NCBI GenBank assembly: GCA_958295945.1
Contig: OY282386.1
Span: 2,970,204 to 3,034,203, forward strand
DNA length: 64,000 nt
From: Candidatus Poribacteria bacterium
Lineage (GTDB): Bacteria; Poribacteria; WGA-4E; WGA-3G
Reading direction: 5' to 3'
Below the pieces are notes generated by a model that was given only the letters and a program-made list of their open reading frames with translations, ran no database searches and had not been told where the DNA came from. A program made the translations under genes and the position numbers. Within the stretch, counting starts at the first letter, position 1; each line of letters opens with the position of its first letter. Below are positions 26,562 through 35,960 of this stretch, in pieces.

Positions 26562-28787
26562 TCACAATTTCCTCCATTGCAAACGTAGACTATTTAGAAC
26601 AACAGACACACTACTAAATGCCATTGCAAATGCCGCAAGCATGGGATGCAACTCTCGCAACATTAATGGTAAAAACGTAAGTGGAAACAGCACACCTGCA
26701 GCAACAGGAATTAACAACACATTGTAAAAGAATGCCCAAAACAGATTCTGTTTGATAGTACGAAGTGTAGTGCGACTTAACCGAATAGCATCGGGGATAG
26801 ATCGCAGATCGCCATGCATCAACGTTAAATCGGCAGTTTCCATTGCAATATCTGTTCCTGTGCCAAGTGCCATACCGACATCTGCTTGTGCTAAAGCAGG
26901 TGCATCGTTAATTCCATCTCCTACCATACCGACAAATCCATCCGTTGTTTCTTGTGCTTCTTTGATAGCAAATGCTTTGTCTTCAGGCAGTAGTTCCGCC
27001 ATTACAGCGGATATACCAGCACTTTTTGCTATAGCAGCAGCAGTTCCACGGTTGTCTCCTGTCATCATCGTCACTTCGCATCCGAGTTGTCGGAGTTCAG
27101 CGATAGCAGACTTTGCATCTGATTTCAAAGTATCTGCAACTGCAAGAATACCCTTTACTTTGTCATCAATTGCAACCCATAACACTGTTTTTGCTTCACC
27201 TTGTAACCTTTCTGCTTCCGTCTCTAACGTTTGAGTTGGAATGTTGTGTTGTTGCATTAAGGACAGATTACCAATGATTACTTTATTCTCATCCAGTTGG
27301 GTGATGATACCGTTGCCTGCAACGGCAGTGAATTCTGTTGGTGCCGTGGTCTCAATACCTTGTTCAGATGCTGCGCGAACGATTGACTTTCCGATGGGGT
27401 GTTCACTGCCCCGTTCTGCAGATGCAGCAATTTGAAGCAAACGATTTTCATCCCCATCACTTGTGATAATGTCAGTGAGTGAGAGTTGACCTTGTGTTAA
27501 GGTACCGGTTTTATCAAGCACAATTCGAGACAGAGAACCAGCATGTTCTAACGATTCACTATTGCGAAACAAGATACCGCGATGTGCTCCGATTCCTGTG
27601 CTGACCATTATCGCAGTAGGGGTGGCAAGTCCTAAAGCACATGGACATGCAATCACTAAAACGGCTACTAATCGGAGCATGGCATCAGTGAACTCTTGCC
27701 CAGGAATGAACCACCACACGAGGAAAGTCGCAGCTGCAATACATAAAACAACAGGCACAAACACACTTGCGACTGCATCTGCTGTGCGTTGAATCGGTGC
27801 TTTACTCTGTTGTGTTTGTTGGACTAACTGGACAAGTCGTGCAAGGGAAGTCTCTGACCCCACTCGTGTTGCTTCAATTGTTAGCATACCACTCTGATTA
27901 ATTGTGGCACTTGAGACTGTGTCACCTGCCGTTTTATCTACAGGAACACTTTCACCAGTGAATATGCTTTCGTCAACAGCACTTGAACCTTCGCTGACGA
28001 TGCCATCAACAGGTATGCTTTCACCGGGTCGGATAATAAGATGATCGTCAACTGCGACTTGTTCAATCGGTATCTGATGTTCTTTTCCATCTTTCAGTAA
28101 ACAGGCGGTTTTTGGTGAGAGTCGCATCAGTTTTTTGAGGGCTGCACTTGTCTGACCTTTGGCGCGTGCCTCCAAAAGTTTGCCGAGTTTAATCAGTGTG
28201 ATGATAACAGCTGCAGTTTCAAAATAGACGTGGTTGCCAAGACCTTGTATATTTAATGTAGAAGCAACAATCACAACAACGCTATAGAGAAATGCAACAG
28301 ATGAACCCATTGCGACAAGCACATCCATATTGGCTGAACGATTTCGCAGTGACTTAACACTACCGACATAATAGTCCCAACCTACATAGACTTGCACAGG
28401 TAATGCTAAAGCAAACATCAGCCAGTTCACCCAATCGGCATCTTCCCATCCACTTAACCATCCCATATCTATTCCCATGCTGAGTAAGAATAGAGGTAGT
28501 GTGAAAAGTAGACCTACACAGAATTGTAACTTCTGTTTCCTGAGTTCTGCAGCACGTGCTTCTGCTTCAGAATCCGAATCAACGACATCAAATCCGAGGG
28601 AACGGATTTTATCTACGATCTCATTCTCGTCAAGAGCAGATGGGTTATAGGTAACCGCCGCCTGCTCCGTTGCAATGCTAACATTTGCTGCAAGGACACC
28701 CTTCGTCTCTGTGAGACCTTGGGTTATTGTGGCAGCACAACCTTCACAATGCATGCCAGTGATGGGGAGGGTAATCTGTTGTTGCAT
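26562..28787 (-). CDS. copA: copper-exporting P1B-type ATPase
   Basis: The 741-residue protein pumps Cu(I) out across the inner membrane. An N-terminal HMA domain carries the metal site GMHCEGCA (C14 and C17). The transmembrane metal motif is CPC in VIACPCALGLATPTA, the phosphorylation site is DKTGTLT near residue 425, and the nucleotide-binding HP motif is SEHPIGKSI. The hinge is GDGINDAPALAQADVG. These match the CopA class rather than zinc or cadmium pumps. It stands alone, with no copper regulator next to it. Confidence 0.95.
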   Translation of the reverse strand: MQQQITLPITGMHCEGCAATITQGLTETKGVLAANVSIATEQAAVTYNPSALDENEIVDKIRSLGFDVVDSDSEAEARAAELRKQKLQFCVGLLFTLPLFLLSMGIDMGWLSGWEDADWVNWLMFALALPVQVYVGWDYYVGSVKSLRNRSANMDVLVAMGSSVAFLYSVVVIVASTLNIQGLGNHVYFETAAVIITLIKLGKLLEARAKGQTSAALKKLMRLSPKTACLLKDGKEHQIPIEQVAVDDHLIIRPGESIPVDGIVSEGSSAVDESIFTGESVPVDKTAGDTVSSATINQSGMLTIEATRVGSETSLARLVQLVQQTQQSKAPIQRTADAVASVFVPVVLCIAAATFLVWWFIPGQEFTDAMLRLVAVLVIACPCALGLATPTAIMVSTGIGAHRGILFRNSESLEHAGSLSRIVLDKTGTLTQGQLSLTDIITSDGDENRLLQIAASAERGSEHPIGKSIVRAASEQGIETTAPTEFTAVAGNGIITQLDENKVIIGNLSLMQQHNIPTQTLETEAERLQGEAKTVLWVAIDDKVKGILAVADTLKSDAKSAIAELRQLGCEVTMMTGDNRGTAAAIAKSAGISAVMAELLPEDKAFAIKEAQETTDGFVGMVGDGINDAPALAQADVGMALGTGTDIAMETADLTLMHGDLRSIPDAIRLSRTTLRTIKQNLFWAFFYNVLLIPVAAGVLFPLTFLPLMLRELHPMLAAFAMAFSSVSVVLNSLRLQWRKL

Positions 28788-28793
28788 TTGTTC

Positions 28794-28822
28794 TCAGCGC
28801 GCTTACAAAGCGCGCCTACCGT
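28794..28822. repeat. GC-rich dyad AGCGCGCT...AGCGCGC
   Basis: AGCGCGCTTACAAAGCGCGC forms a tight hairpin followed by CTACCG. A similar hairpin with CTACCG is found at 56651-56677. These dyads sit between genes and lack T-runs, so they look like interspersed repeats rather than terminators. Confidence 0.55.
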
Positions 28823-28839
28823 TTGTGTGTAAGTCCAAG

Positions 28840-29808
28840 TTATGTCAGGTGGATAGGTTCACCAGTTTCCAGAGATTGATTCGCTGCAATAGACAAAATT
28901 GCGGTTTTTGCTGCATCGGGATATGGAGACCGAATGGCACTGCCATCTCCTGTGCGAACTGCTTCAATAAAGGTGCTGTCCATATCTATCGTACAGTTAT
29001 TTTCGGGGTTCCAGGTTTCTTTTCCATCTGCAGTGGAAAGGACAAGCGCACGTCGCAGATGATATTCCAACGAACCATCTTCACAGAAGATGTCTAAACC
29101 GGAACGACGCAATCCATTTGTTGTGAAACAAGCGGAGAACATAATACCAAACACACCGCTTTCAAATTGCAATGAAACTGCGGATGCTTCTTCAATATCG
29201 TAGTCGGTATTCGGAATCAGATCGTATCTTGCAACGGCATAGACAGTTTTGACTTCACCAAAGAGATAGCGTGCCATATCAAATTCGTGCGTTGTTTGTT
29301 CCATGAGTTGTCCGCCGGATTTTGCCTTCTCACGCCACCACCCACCGGGCATGCCACCCATCCAGTACCCCATAAAGAAACCGACTCTTCGTGAAGCGAG
29401 CAGTTCTTGTGCCTTGTCAATAATATCAAGATAACGTTCCTGATATCCACAAGCGGTTATGATGCCTTTTTCTTCAACTTCAGCGGCAATTTCCTTTGCT
29501 TCATCGGTATCCATATGGACAGGTTTCTCAACGAACATTGGCACTCCAGCTGCGATAACTGCCTTCTCTGGTGCACCGTGAGCAAAAGGTGGAATGGAAA
29601 TGTAAATCGCATCCAGTTCCTCTTTTGCCAGCATGTCGTTGTAATCTGCATAAGCTTTACCACCGTATTGTTCAACGGCGCGCTCCGCTTTTTCTATGAC
29701 AATATCACAGAAAGCCACAAATGTATTGCCCCCAATTTGGGTTAATTCTCGCAGGTGACGATTCATATTGCCACCTGTGCCGATGAAACCTAATCTTACG
29801 TCTGACAT
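28840..29808 (-). CDS. Gfo/Idh/MocA family oxidoreductase
   Basis: This 322-residue protein has the glycine motif LGFIGTGGNMNRHL near the N-terminus, YISIPPFAHG, and the catalytic motif FVEKPVHMD. The second domain contains WREKAKSGGQLMEQTTHEFD. It resembles dehydrogenases with sugar or inositol substrates but cannot be assigned further. It lies 53 bp upstream of the copper ATPase on the same strand, which is probably coincidental. Confidence 0.91.
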   Translation of the reverse strand: MSDVRLGFIGTGGNMNRHLRELTQIGGNTFVAFCDIVIEKAERAVEQYGGKAYADYNDMLAKEELDAIYISIPPFAHGAPEKAVIAAGVPMFVEKPVHMDTDEAKEIAAEVEEKGIITACGYQERYLDIIDKAQELLASRRVGFFMGYWMGGMPGGWWREKAKSGGQLMEQTTHEFDMARYLFGEVKTVYAVARYDLIPNTDYDIEEASAVSLQFESGVFGIMFSACFTTNGLRRSGLDIFCEDGSLEYHLRRALVLSTADGKETWNPENNCTIDMDSTFIEAVRTGDGSAIRSPYPDAAKTAILSIAANQSLETGEPIHLT

Positions 29809-29909
29809 AAATTCTCCTATATGAAATGTAAATTTATAGTAAATCTAAAACACCTTAATTATCCATCGCAATTGAGTCAAAACTGTTTGAACCAGTATAT
29901 GCTAAAAAC

Positions 29910-31769
29910 TCACTTTCCGTTCTCCCACAGGATCACGGTCCCGTCTACACATCCACTTGCTATCGTATTTCCATCCGGACTAAACGAGACGCTTGTGACA
30001 GTATGCGTATTGCCCAATAGAGTACGGATATGCTTGCCAGTGTGTGCATGCCACAGACGGATGGTCTTGTCCCTACTTCCACTCACAACAGTATTTCCAT
30101 CCGGACTAAATGCCACGCTTCCGATCCAATCCGTATGTCCTGATAGTGTGAGTAGGTGTGTTCCAGTGTGAGGGTGCCATAGGCGTATGGTTTTGTCATC
30201 ACTTGCACTTGCGATGAGATTGCCATCTGGGTTAAACGCGACACTTTCGACCCAATCTGTATGCCCCGATAGTGTGCGTATATGTTCACCTGTGTCCACA
30301 TCCCATAAACGGATGGTTTTGTCCTGACCTGAACTTGCGATTGTTTTTCCATCTGGACTAAACGAGGCACTTGTGACAGAATCTATATGCCCCGATAGTG
30401 TGCGTATATGTTCACCGGTGTTCACATCCCACAGACGGATGCTTCCATCATCACTTGCACTTGCGATGAGATTGCCATCTGGGTTAAACGCGACGCAATC
30501 GACCCAATCTGTATGCCCCGATAGTGTGCGGATATGTTCACCTGTGTCTACATCCCATAAACGGATGGTTTTGTCCTGACCTGAACTTGCGATTATTTTT
30601 CCATCTGGACTAAACGAAACACTAAAGACCCAATCCGTATGTCCTGATAGTGTGCGGAGATGTGCCCCTGTGTGTGCGTCCCACAGATGGATGGTTTTGC
30701 CACCGACACTTGCAATATTTTTTTCATCCGGACTAAACGAAACATCATAAGCCCAATCTATGTGTCCGGATAGCGTTCGGAAGTGTGTTCCATCGTGTGC
30801 ATGCCACAGACGGATGGTTCCGTCCCCACTTCCACTAACGATGATGTGTCCATCCGGACTAAACGAGACGCAATAAACCCGATCCGTATGTTCCGATAGG
30901 GTGCGTATATGTTCACCAGTGTGTGCGTCCCATAAACGGATGGTTTCGTCCCAACTTGCGCTTGCGATTGTATTGCCATCTGAATTATACGAGACACCAC
31001 TTACCAAATCCGCATGCCCCGATAGGATGCGGATATTTTCACCTGTATGCGCGTGCCACAGATGGATGACTTCGTCATCATTTCCACTTACGGTTATGAT
31101 TGTTTTTCCATCTGGACTAAACGAGAAGTTACTTACCGAACCCGTATGCTCCGATAGGGTGTGGATATGCTCACCAGTGTGTGCGTCCCACAGACGGATG
31201 GTTTCGTCCCAACTTGCGCTTGCGATGGTGTTGCCATCAGGACTAAACATAACACTATTGACTCGCCTCGTATGTCCCGATAGGGTGCGGATATGTACGC
31301 CTGTATGTGCGTGCCACAGACAGATGGTCTTGTCCCTACTTCCACTTGCGATGATGTTGCCATCAGGACTAAACATAACACTCAGCACCTTATCAGTATG
31401 TCCCGATAGAGTTACGATATGTTCACTCGTGTTAGCATTCCACAGGCGGATGTTATTACCCTGACTGGCACTTGCGATCGCATTGCCATCCGGAATAAAT
31501 GCGACGCTATAGACCTTATCCGGATACCCTGTGTACAGGTCGAGTTCTTCGCCTGTCTGTGCATTGTATATCCAAACTCCTATCGCGCTGCTAACGGCAA
31601 ACTTGGTGCCATCAGGAGAGTAGGCTATTTGGCTTATCGCACCTTTACCGAGTCGCAATTTAGCACCATCGGGCAAACCCCATTGGTTATAATCTTGGGC
31701 GAAGCTGCTCGGGACGGTTGTCAGTACAATGAACATTGTCGTCAAAATTGAACACAACATGTTATTCAT
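29910..31769 (-). CDS. secreted WD40 protein with 14 repeats
   Basis: The 619-residue protein has a signal peptide (MNNMLCSILTTMFIVLTTV, then cleavage near SFAQD). Fourteen WD40 units follow, enough for two seven-bladed beta propellers. The units are unusually alike: several read IRTLSGHTDWV, VAFNPDGNLIASASDD and TIRLWD in succession. It probably works as a protein-binding platform outside the cytoplasm. It shares its N-terminal pattern (QWGLPDGAKLRLGKGAI) with the two giant WD40 proteins at 40591 and 43531, so the three form one family. Confidence 0.9.
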   Translation of the reverse strand: MNNMLCSILTTMFIVLTTVPSSFAQDYNQWGLPDGAKLRLGKGAISQIAYSPDGTKFAVSSAIGVWIYNAQTGEELDLYTGYPDKVYSVAFIPDGNAIASASQGNNIRLWNANTSEHIVTLSGHTDKVLSVMFSPDGNIIASGSRDKTICLWHAHTGVHIRTLSGHTRRVNSVMFSPDGNTIASASWDETIRLWDAHTGEHIHTLSEHTGSVSNFSFSPDGKTIITVSGNDDEVIHLWHAHTGENIRILSGHADLVSGVSYNSDGNTIASASWDETIRLWDAHTGEHIRTLSEHTDRVYCVSFSPDGHIIVSGSGDGTIRLWHAHDGTHFRTLSGHIDWAYDVSFSPDEKNIASVGGKTIHLWDAHTGAHLRTLSGHTDWVFSVSFSPDGKIIASSGQDKTIRLWDVDTGEHIRTLSGHTDWVDCVAFNPDGNLIASASDDGSIRLWDVNTGEHIRTLSGHIDSVTSASFSPDGKTIASSGQDKTIRLWDVDTGEHIRTLSGHTDWVESVAFNPDGNLIASASDDKTIRLWHPHTGTHLLTLSGHTDWIGSVAFSPDGNTVVSGSRDKTIRLWHAHTGKHIRTLLGNTHTVTSVSFSPDGNTIASGCVDGTVILWENGK

Positions 31770-31804
31770 GAGTTCTTATTCCTTCAGTCGAACTCTCATT
31801 GATA

Positions 31805-32752
31805 TTACCATTCAAAAACAGTACCGAGTAACCGCATCGGTTCATCACGGAGCCAATCATATATCTGCGATGCTTCATTGACATGGACACGATGGCGAAT
31901 CAGTGGCGCAATTTTAATTGAACCTTGACGGAGTAATCTGCAGAGATTATCCAGATCGTCACGGGTGAAATGGCTACAGTGCAAAATGCTGAGTTCCTTG
32001 AACTGTCCCGTATTGAAGGTATAGTTGACATCAAATCTTCCTGCGACTAACAGCAACCTTCCACGCGTTTTGCAGGCTTGTATCATTGGCGTAACCATGT
32101 CTGGTGCACCGGCAAAATCCATCACGACATCGTAACTACCCTGAGCGATTTGTGCGTTCCACCCATCACCGCTGGTGTTAAAAACCTGTTCTGCAATGCC
32201 GAGTTTTCGCGCTTCTTCTAATCGTGAGTCATCAATATCACACACGGATACGCGTGCACCCATCGCATAAGCGATCTGTGCTGCAAACATACCGATGCAT
32301 CCTTGACCAACAATGAGCACTTTTTCACCGATACGCGGCTCAACACGTCGGCAACAGTGCATCGCAACACCCGATATGCCAAATAAGGCTGCTTCAACAG
32401 GATCAACATCATCAGGCAATTTATAGAGTAATCCGTTTTCTGGAATGGTGAATCTTTCAACGTGATCCACACTTGCATAAATGAGATCTCCTACTTGAAG
32501 TTGAGACACGTTAGGACCTGTCTCAATGACACGTCCGACATTCTGATAGCCTCCACCGCTAGGAAGACTTTCATCAGATGGTGCATAGTTCCCACCGATA
32601 AGTTGGTTACGCTCAGTGCCGTTGGTTAAGCCGGTAAAAACTGCTTCACACAAGACTTCATTGCCTTTTGGTGCTGATGGTTCTTTCCAGTCGGTGACGA
32701 GGGATTTTTCGCGTCGTTTGTCGGGTAACAATTTGATAACAAGTGCTCTCAC
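31805..32752 (-). CDS. zinc-type alcohol dehydrogenase-like (MDR) oxidoreductase
   Basis: This 315-residue MDR protein has the Rossmann motif VLIVGQGCIGMFAAQIA and the N-terminal GroES-like fold with GGGYQNVGRVIETG. It lacks the four-Cys structural zinc lobe seen in the 2679-3698 enzyme. That resembles the short MDR branch that includes BchC-like and glucose-dehydrogenase-like proteins. The substrate is unknown. It sits 35 bp upstream of the WD40 gene on the same strand. Confidence 0.85.
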   Translation of the reverse strand: MRALVIKLLPDKRREKSLVTDWKEPSAPKGNEVLCEAVFTGLTNGTERNQLIGGNYAPSDESLPSGGGYQNVGRVIETGPNVSQLQVGDLIYASVDHVERFTIPENGLLYKLPDDVDPVEAALFGISGVAMHCCRRVEPRIGEKVLIVGQGCIGMFAAQIAYAMGARVSVCDIDDSRLEEARKLGIAEQVFNTSGDGWNAQIAQGSYDVVMDFAGAPDMVTPMIQACKTRGRLLLVAGRFDVNYTFNTGQFKELSILHCSHFTRDDLDNLCRLLRQGSIKIAPLIRHRVHVNEASQIYDWLRDEPMRLLGTVFEW

Positions 32753-32855
32753 TATTTAGATGACTCCTGCTGATTTGTGTATGTAGAGATAATGATAGTT
32801 CTTACTTATTAACTTAACCTATTCTATCTAAATTGTCAAGTAGATTGAAATGTTA

Positions 32856-33010
32856 GGGTGTGTAAAGTTATTGGCATAATATCCCAGTCACCATTGTAGT
32901 GCGGGGTCTCTGTGCCCCGCCATTCCTTGTCCTGTAAGGCAACGGGCGGGCACAGAAACCCGCCCCTACAATGATTGGTGAGAAGTTAGTGACAAAATCT
33001 TTACACAACC
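32856..33010. mobile_element. 155-bp IS256-type MITE with 9-bp target duplication
   Basis: The ends GGGTGTGTAAAG (32856) and CTTTACACAACC (to 33010) are inverted repeats with one mismatch. GAAATGTTA occurs directly on both sides (32847-32855 and 33011-33019), a 9-bp target duplication. TGTGTAAA at the tips and 8-9 bp duplications are typical of IS256/Mutator elements. The interior is a GC-rich dyad (GGGGTCTCTGTGCCCCGCC and GGGCGGGCACAGAAACCCG). A second copy lies inverted at 54745-54919. Confidence 0.8.
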
Positions 33011-33058
33011 GAAATGTTATTGGTGTGTTACATTTTGTGTGATAACCTCAAAATTCAG

Positions 33059-33086
33059 TTGACAGATAGGCAGACTTTGCTATAAG
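33059..33086 (+). promoter_or_regulatory. candidate promoter of the aldolase/RraA operon
   Basis: TTGACA at 33059-33064 and TATAAG at 33081-33086 are separated by 16 nt, about 70 bp before the aldolase start. The MITE ends 48 bp upstream of it, so the insertion sits directly in front of this promoter. Confidence 0.65.
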
Positions 33087-33158
33087 ATAAAGTCCATAAA
33101 GCAACGAAAGATACATACTCCGATATTTTATAATTACGGAATTTGAAGGAGCATCACA

Positions 33159-34037
33159 ATGCCCATACGGGTGAATAAAGCGATTGAATTGTTAGAACAG
33201 GATCAACCAGTTTTCTATACGGGGAGTCACACAACATCAGATTTGAATTATGATGCAGGTCGTGCAGCGGCAAAAACTTGGGCGGACTATATCAACATTG
33301 GTATGGAACACGGGTGTTTCGATCTTTCTGGTTTAGATAGTTACATGCGTGGATTGGCGGATGGAGGTCCTACAAATAGTGGTCACAAAACACCTGCTGT
33401 GATTGTTGAGTTGCCAGTGGATGGCATCAGCGCGGATGTGATTCGTGCAAACGGTTGGCAGATGCGACAACTATTGGCTCGTGGGGTACATGGACTTCTG
33501 CTCTGCCATGCTGAGTCCCCCGAAGCAGTTAAAGCATTTGTGGAAGCATGTCGTTACCCATTCCAGACAATCGGCGTAGGGTCGCAATTGGATGTCGGTA
33601 GACGTGGTTCTGCCGGACAGGGACCTGCCTCACACATCTGGGGTGTTTCCGTCGACCAATATCTTGATACTGCTGACCCTTGGCCCCTGAATCCAGAAGG
33701 TGAATTACTACTGGGACTGAAGTTTGAAAATAAACGGGCATTAGCTAATGTTGAAATGACTGCGCGAGTGCCGGGAATTGCCTTTGCTGAATGGGGACCG
33801 GGTGATATGAGCATGTCATTCGGATATAAACATCAACCAAACCCGCGTCCACAGGAACTGCAGGATGCTAGAGACAGAATATTCTCTGCTTGTCAATCCG
33901 CAGGGCTTAAGTTTCTGGAAAGTGCCTCAGCAGATACGATTGAAGAAAGCATTGATTCTGGTGTGAGAATATGTGGTTCAGGTGAAGAAACTGCACGCAT
34001 TGGACGTGCATACTCTGGTAGGACAATGCCTGTCTAA
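33159..34037 (+). CDS. HpcH/HpaI-type class II aldolase
   Basis: This 292-residue protein matches the HpcH/HpaI (2,4-dihydroxyhept-2-ene-dioate aldolase) group. Visible parts include YINIGMEHGCFDLSGLDSY, VVELPVDGIS and LARGVHGLLLCHAESPEAVK, plus MSFGYKHQP near the C-terminus. These are TIM-barrel metal-dependent aldolases that split or form 2-keto acids. AAGGAG precedes the ATG. The RraA-like gene follows 36 bp later. HpcH and RraA folds both include 4-hydroxy-4-methyl-2-oxoglutarate-type aldolases, so the pair may act on related keto acids. Confidence 0.83.
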   Translation: MPIRVNKAIELLEQDQPVFYTGSHTTSDLNYDAGRAAAKTWADYINIGMEHGCFDLSGLDSYMRGLADGGPTNSGHKTPAVIVELPVDGISADVIRANGWQMRQLLARGVHGLLLCHAESPEAVKAFVEACRYPFQTIGVGSQLDVGRRGSAGQGPASHIWGVSVDQYLDTADPWPLNPEGELLLGLKFENKRALANVEMTARVPGIAFAEWGPGDMSMSFGYKHQPNPRPQELQDARDRIFSACQSAGLKFLESASADTIEESIDSGVRICGSGEETARIGRAYSGRTMPV

Positions 34038-34073
34038 TTGAAAAGGAAAGACACTATAATAATTGAGGAAAAT

Positions 34074-34808
34074 ATGGCATTAACAGAACAAGAAATGTTA
34101 GCAGAATTACGTAACTATGATACACCTTCAATAACAAATGTTGTGGCAACCTATCCGGGAAACCCACTTTGTCTTGGGTTATACAATCCGTGGACAGAGA
34201 ATTGGTACACAGACACCACTATCCGATGTATGTATCCAGATTTAGGGGCAGTTGTGGGGTATGCTGTAACATGTGTCTACGGTTTGCCAGACCCTGGATT
34301 TTCCGAACTTTCCTTTATGGATGTCATTGATGCAATGGATGCATCTAAAAAACCGACTATATTTGCCTTTCAGCAGAAATTTCCACCTGAGTTAGCGGAC
34401 AAAGTAGGATTAGCAGGAGGAAACATGACAGCTGCGATGAAATCTGTGGGCTGCTTAGGTGCGATTTCAAACGGACCATCACGTGACATTGATGAAATAC
34501 GTCCGATGGAATTTCAGTATCTCTTGAGTGGAATTACTCCTGGACATGGCGGAATGGCAGTTCAAGCAGTTAACGTACCCGTTTCTATTGCAGGTATGGA
34601 CGTTGCACCGGGTGAGATTATACACATGGATGAAAATGGTGCATGTAAGTTTCCGGCGGACAAACTGGAATCGGTGTTGACAAATGTCAAGGCATTGATA
34701 GCAGAGGAAGGTGGTCGAATTGGACAATTGTTGTCAGGACCGAAATCAGCGAAACAGGTTCGAGCTATCTTCAGTGGACATACTTATTCCGAAGATGAGG
34801 ATGAATAA
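34074..34808 (+). CDS. RraA family protein
   Basis: The start at 34074 (MALTEQEMLAEL) is chosen because GAGGA lies just upstream; a TTG at 34038 would extend into the intergenic bases. The protein has 244 residues. It shows the RraA-like pattern with GGNMTAAMKSVGCLGAISNG, SRDIDEIRPM and GDV-like VAPGEIIHMDENGACKFP. RraA-fold proteins are either RNase E inhibitors or, more often in distant bacteria, oxaloacetate and HMG aldolases. The pairing with an HpcH aldolase favours an enzymatic role. Confidence 0.85.
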   Translation: MALTEQEMLAELRNYDTPSITNVVATYPGNPLCLGLYNPWTENWYTDTTIRCMYPDLGAVVGYAVTCVYGLPDPGFSELSFMDVIDAMDASKKPTIFAFQQKFPPELADKVGLAGGNMTAAMKSVGCLGAISNGPSRDIDEIRPMEFQYLLSGITPGHGGMAVQAVNVPVSIAGMDVAPGEIIHMDENGACKFPADKLESVLTNVKALIAEEGGRIGQLLSGPKSAKQVRAIFSGHTYSEDEDE

Positions 34809-34848
34809 ATTCTGTAACGCGGGAAAACAATAGGATCAAGGTGAAAAA

Positions 34849-35946
34849 GTGAGAAGTTTTGGAACCAGAGGTCGTGTATATCCTGATAGGCATTATGTTG
34901 TGTCACGTACAGAAGAAATCAGCGATTTCATCAACCGAATCAAAGAGGGGCGGTACATAGTTCTGTTTGCACCACGTCAAACAGGGAAAACGACCTTTTT
35001 TCGATTTGCCACTGAAGAACTATCTAATCAAGATGAAACCTATCTCCCAATTCAATTGAATTTTGAACCATATAAGAACCTCAATCTTGCCGATTTTTAC
35101 GCAGCATTTTATAGTGATACATGTAAAGAAATTAAGAAGGTATATCAAAGAACTAATGATGTAATACCTGAAACATTACTGTCCTTTCTTGAAGATTCAG
35201 CAATTGTTGATAATGTATCAATGAAGGAATTTTTTGAGAATTTGGCAAGTTTCCTTGAATCGCAATTCAGTATCAGACAAAATGTAGTTATCATAATTGA
35301 TGAGTTTGACGGTATACCAACAAACGTTGTCAGTGAATTTCTACACACTCTCCGTTATGTTTATTTATCGGATGAACCAAGGGCGATTCATAGCGTTTGT
35401 ATCGTTGGTGTAAAAAGCATCACACAACTTAACTATGATCGGTCAATTTCACCATTCAATATACAAGATGAGTTTAATCTGCCCAATTTCACTTTAGAAC
35501 AAGTTCAGGAGCTCTTGTCACAATATACTGATGAAGTCGGACAACCTTTTGCCTCGGAAGTTGTCATCTCATTACATAAACAGACAGCGGGTCAACCTTT
35601 CCTTGTAAATCGCGCAGCACAGATAATGACTGAAGAATTGGACATTCCTAAAACAGATATGATTGAAATGGCACACTTTGCAGAAGCCCATACGCAGCTG
35701 CTTGAGGAAAGAAATGCCAATATTGAGCACCTTCTCACAAATATCCGTAGAGACCATCGTTATGAAAAACTATTGATGAATATCGCATCTGATTCAAACA
35801 AAATAGGTGTTCCTTTTAACCTTGATAATGAAATTATCTATGAACTAAGTATGTATGGAGTGATCAGGAAAGACAGCAATAGAAGATGTGATATTGCTAA
35901 TCCAATTTATCAACACCATATTGTGCAGGAATTTAGAATGCATTAG
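34849..35946 (+). CDS. AAA-type ATPase (AAA-like/ORC-type)
   Basis: The GTG at 34849 opens a 365-residue protein. The P-loop is VLFAPRQTGKTTFFRFA, Walker B is VVIIIDEFDGIP, and a sensor-like VCIVGVKSITQL follows. The C-terminal 100 residues look like a winged helix (YELSMYGVIRKDS). The pattern fits AAA-like proteins related to ORC/CDC6 and to STAND ATPases, often found near mobile or defence genes. No effector domain is fused, and no partner is obvious; the RraA gene ends 40 bp upstream. Confidence 0.8.
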   Translation: MRSFGTRGRVYPDRHYVVSRTEEISDFINRIKEGRYIVLFAPRQTGKTTFFRFATEELSNQDETYLPIQLNFEPYKNLNLADFYAAFYSDTCKEIKKVYQRTNDVIPETLLSFLEDSAIVDNVSMKEFFENLASFLESQFSIRQNVVIIIDEFDGIPTNVVSEFLHTLRYVYLSDEPRAIHSVCIVGVKSITQLNYDRSISPFNIQDEFNLPNFTLEQVQELLSQYTDEVGQPFASEVVISLHKQTAGQPFLVNRAAQIMTEELDIPKTDMIEMAHFAEAHTQLLEERNANIEHLLTNIRRDHRYEKLLMNIASDSNKIGVPFNLDNEIIYELSMYGVIRKDSNRRCDIANPIYQHHIVQEFRMH

Positions 35947-35960
35947 ATCGGTATTCGTCT

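Noticed and set aside
26752-27234. Open frame of 160 codons opposite the copper ATPase
   Set aside because: Low-complexity Ser/Ala/Ile composition and full overlap with conserved copA motifs mark it as a shadow.
28794-28822. Terminator for the Gfo/Idh gene at 28840
   Set aside because: The hairpin has no following T-run on either strand and belongs to a family of CTAC-tailed dyads scattered between genes.
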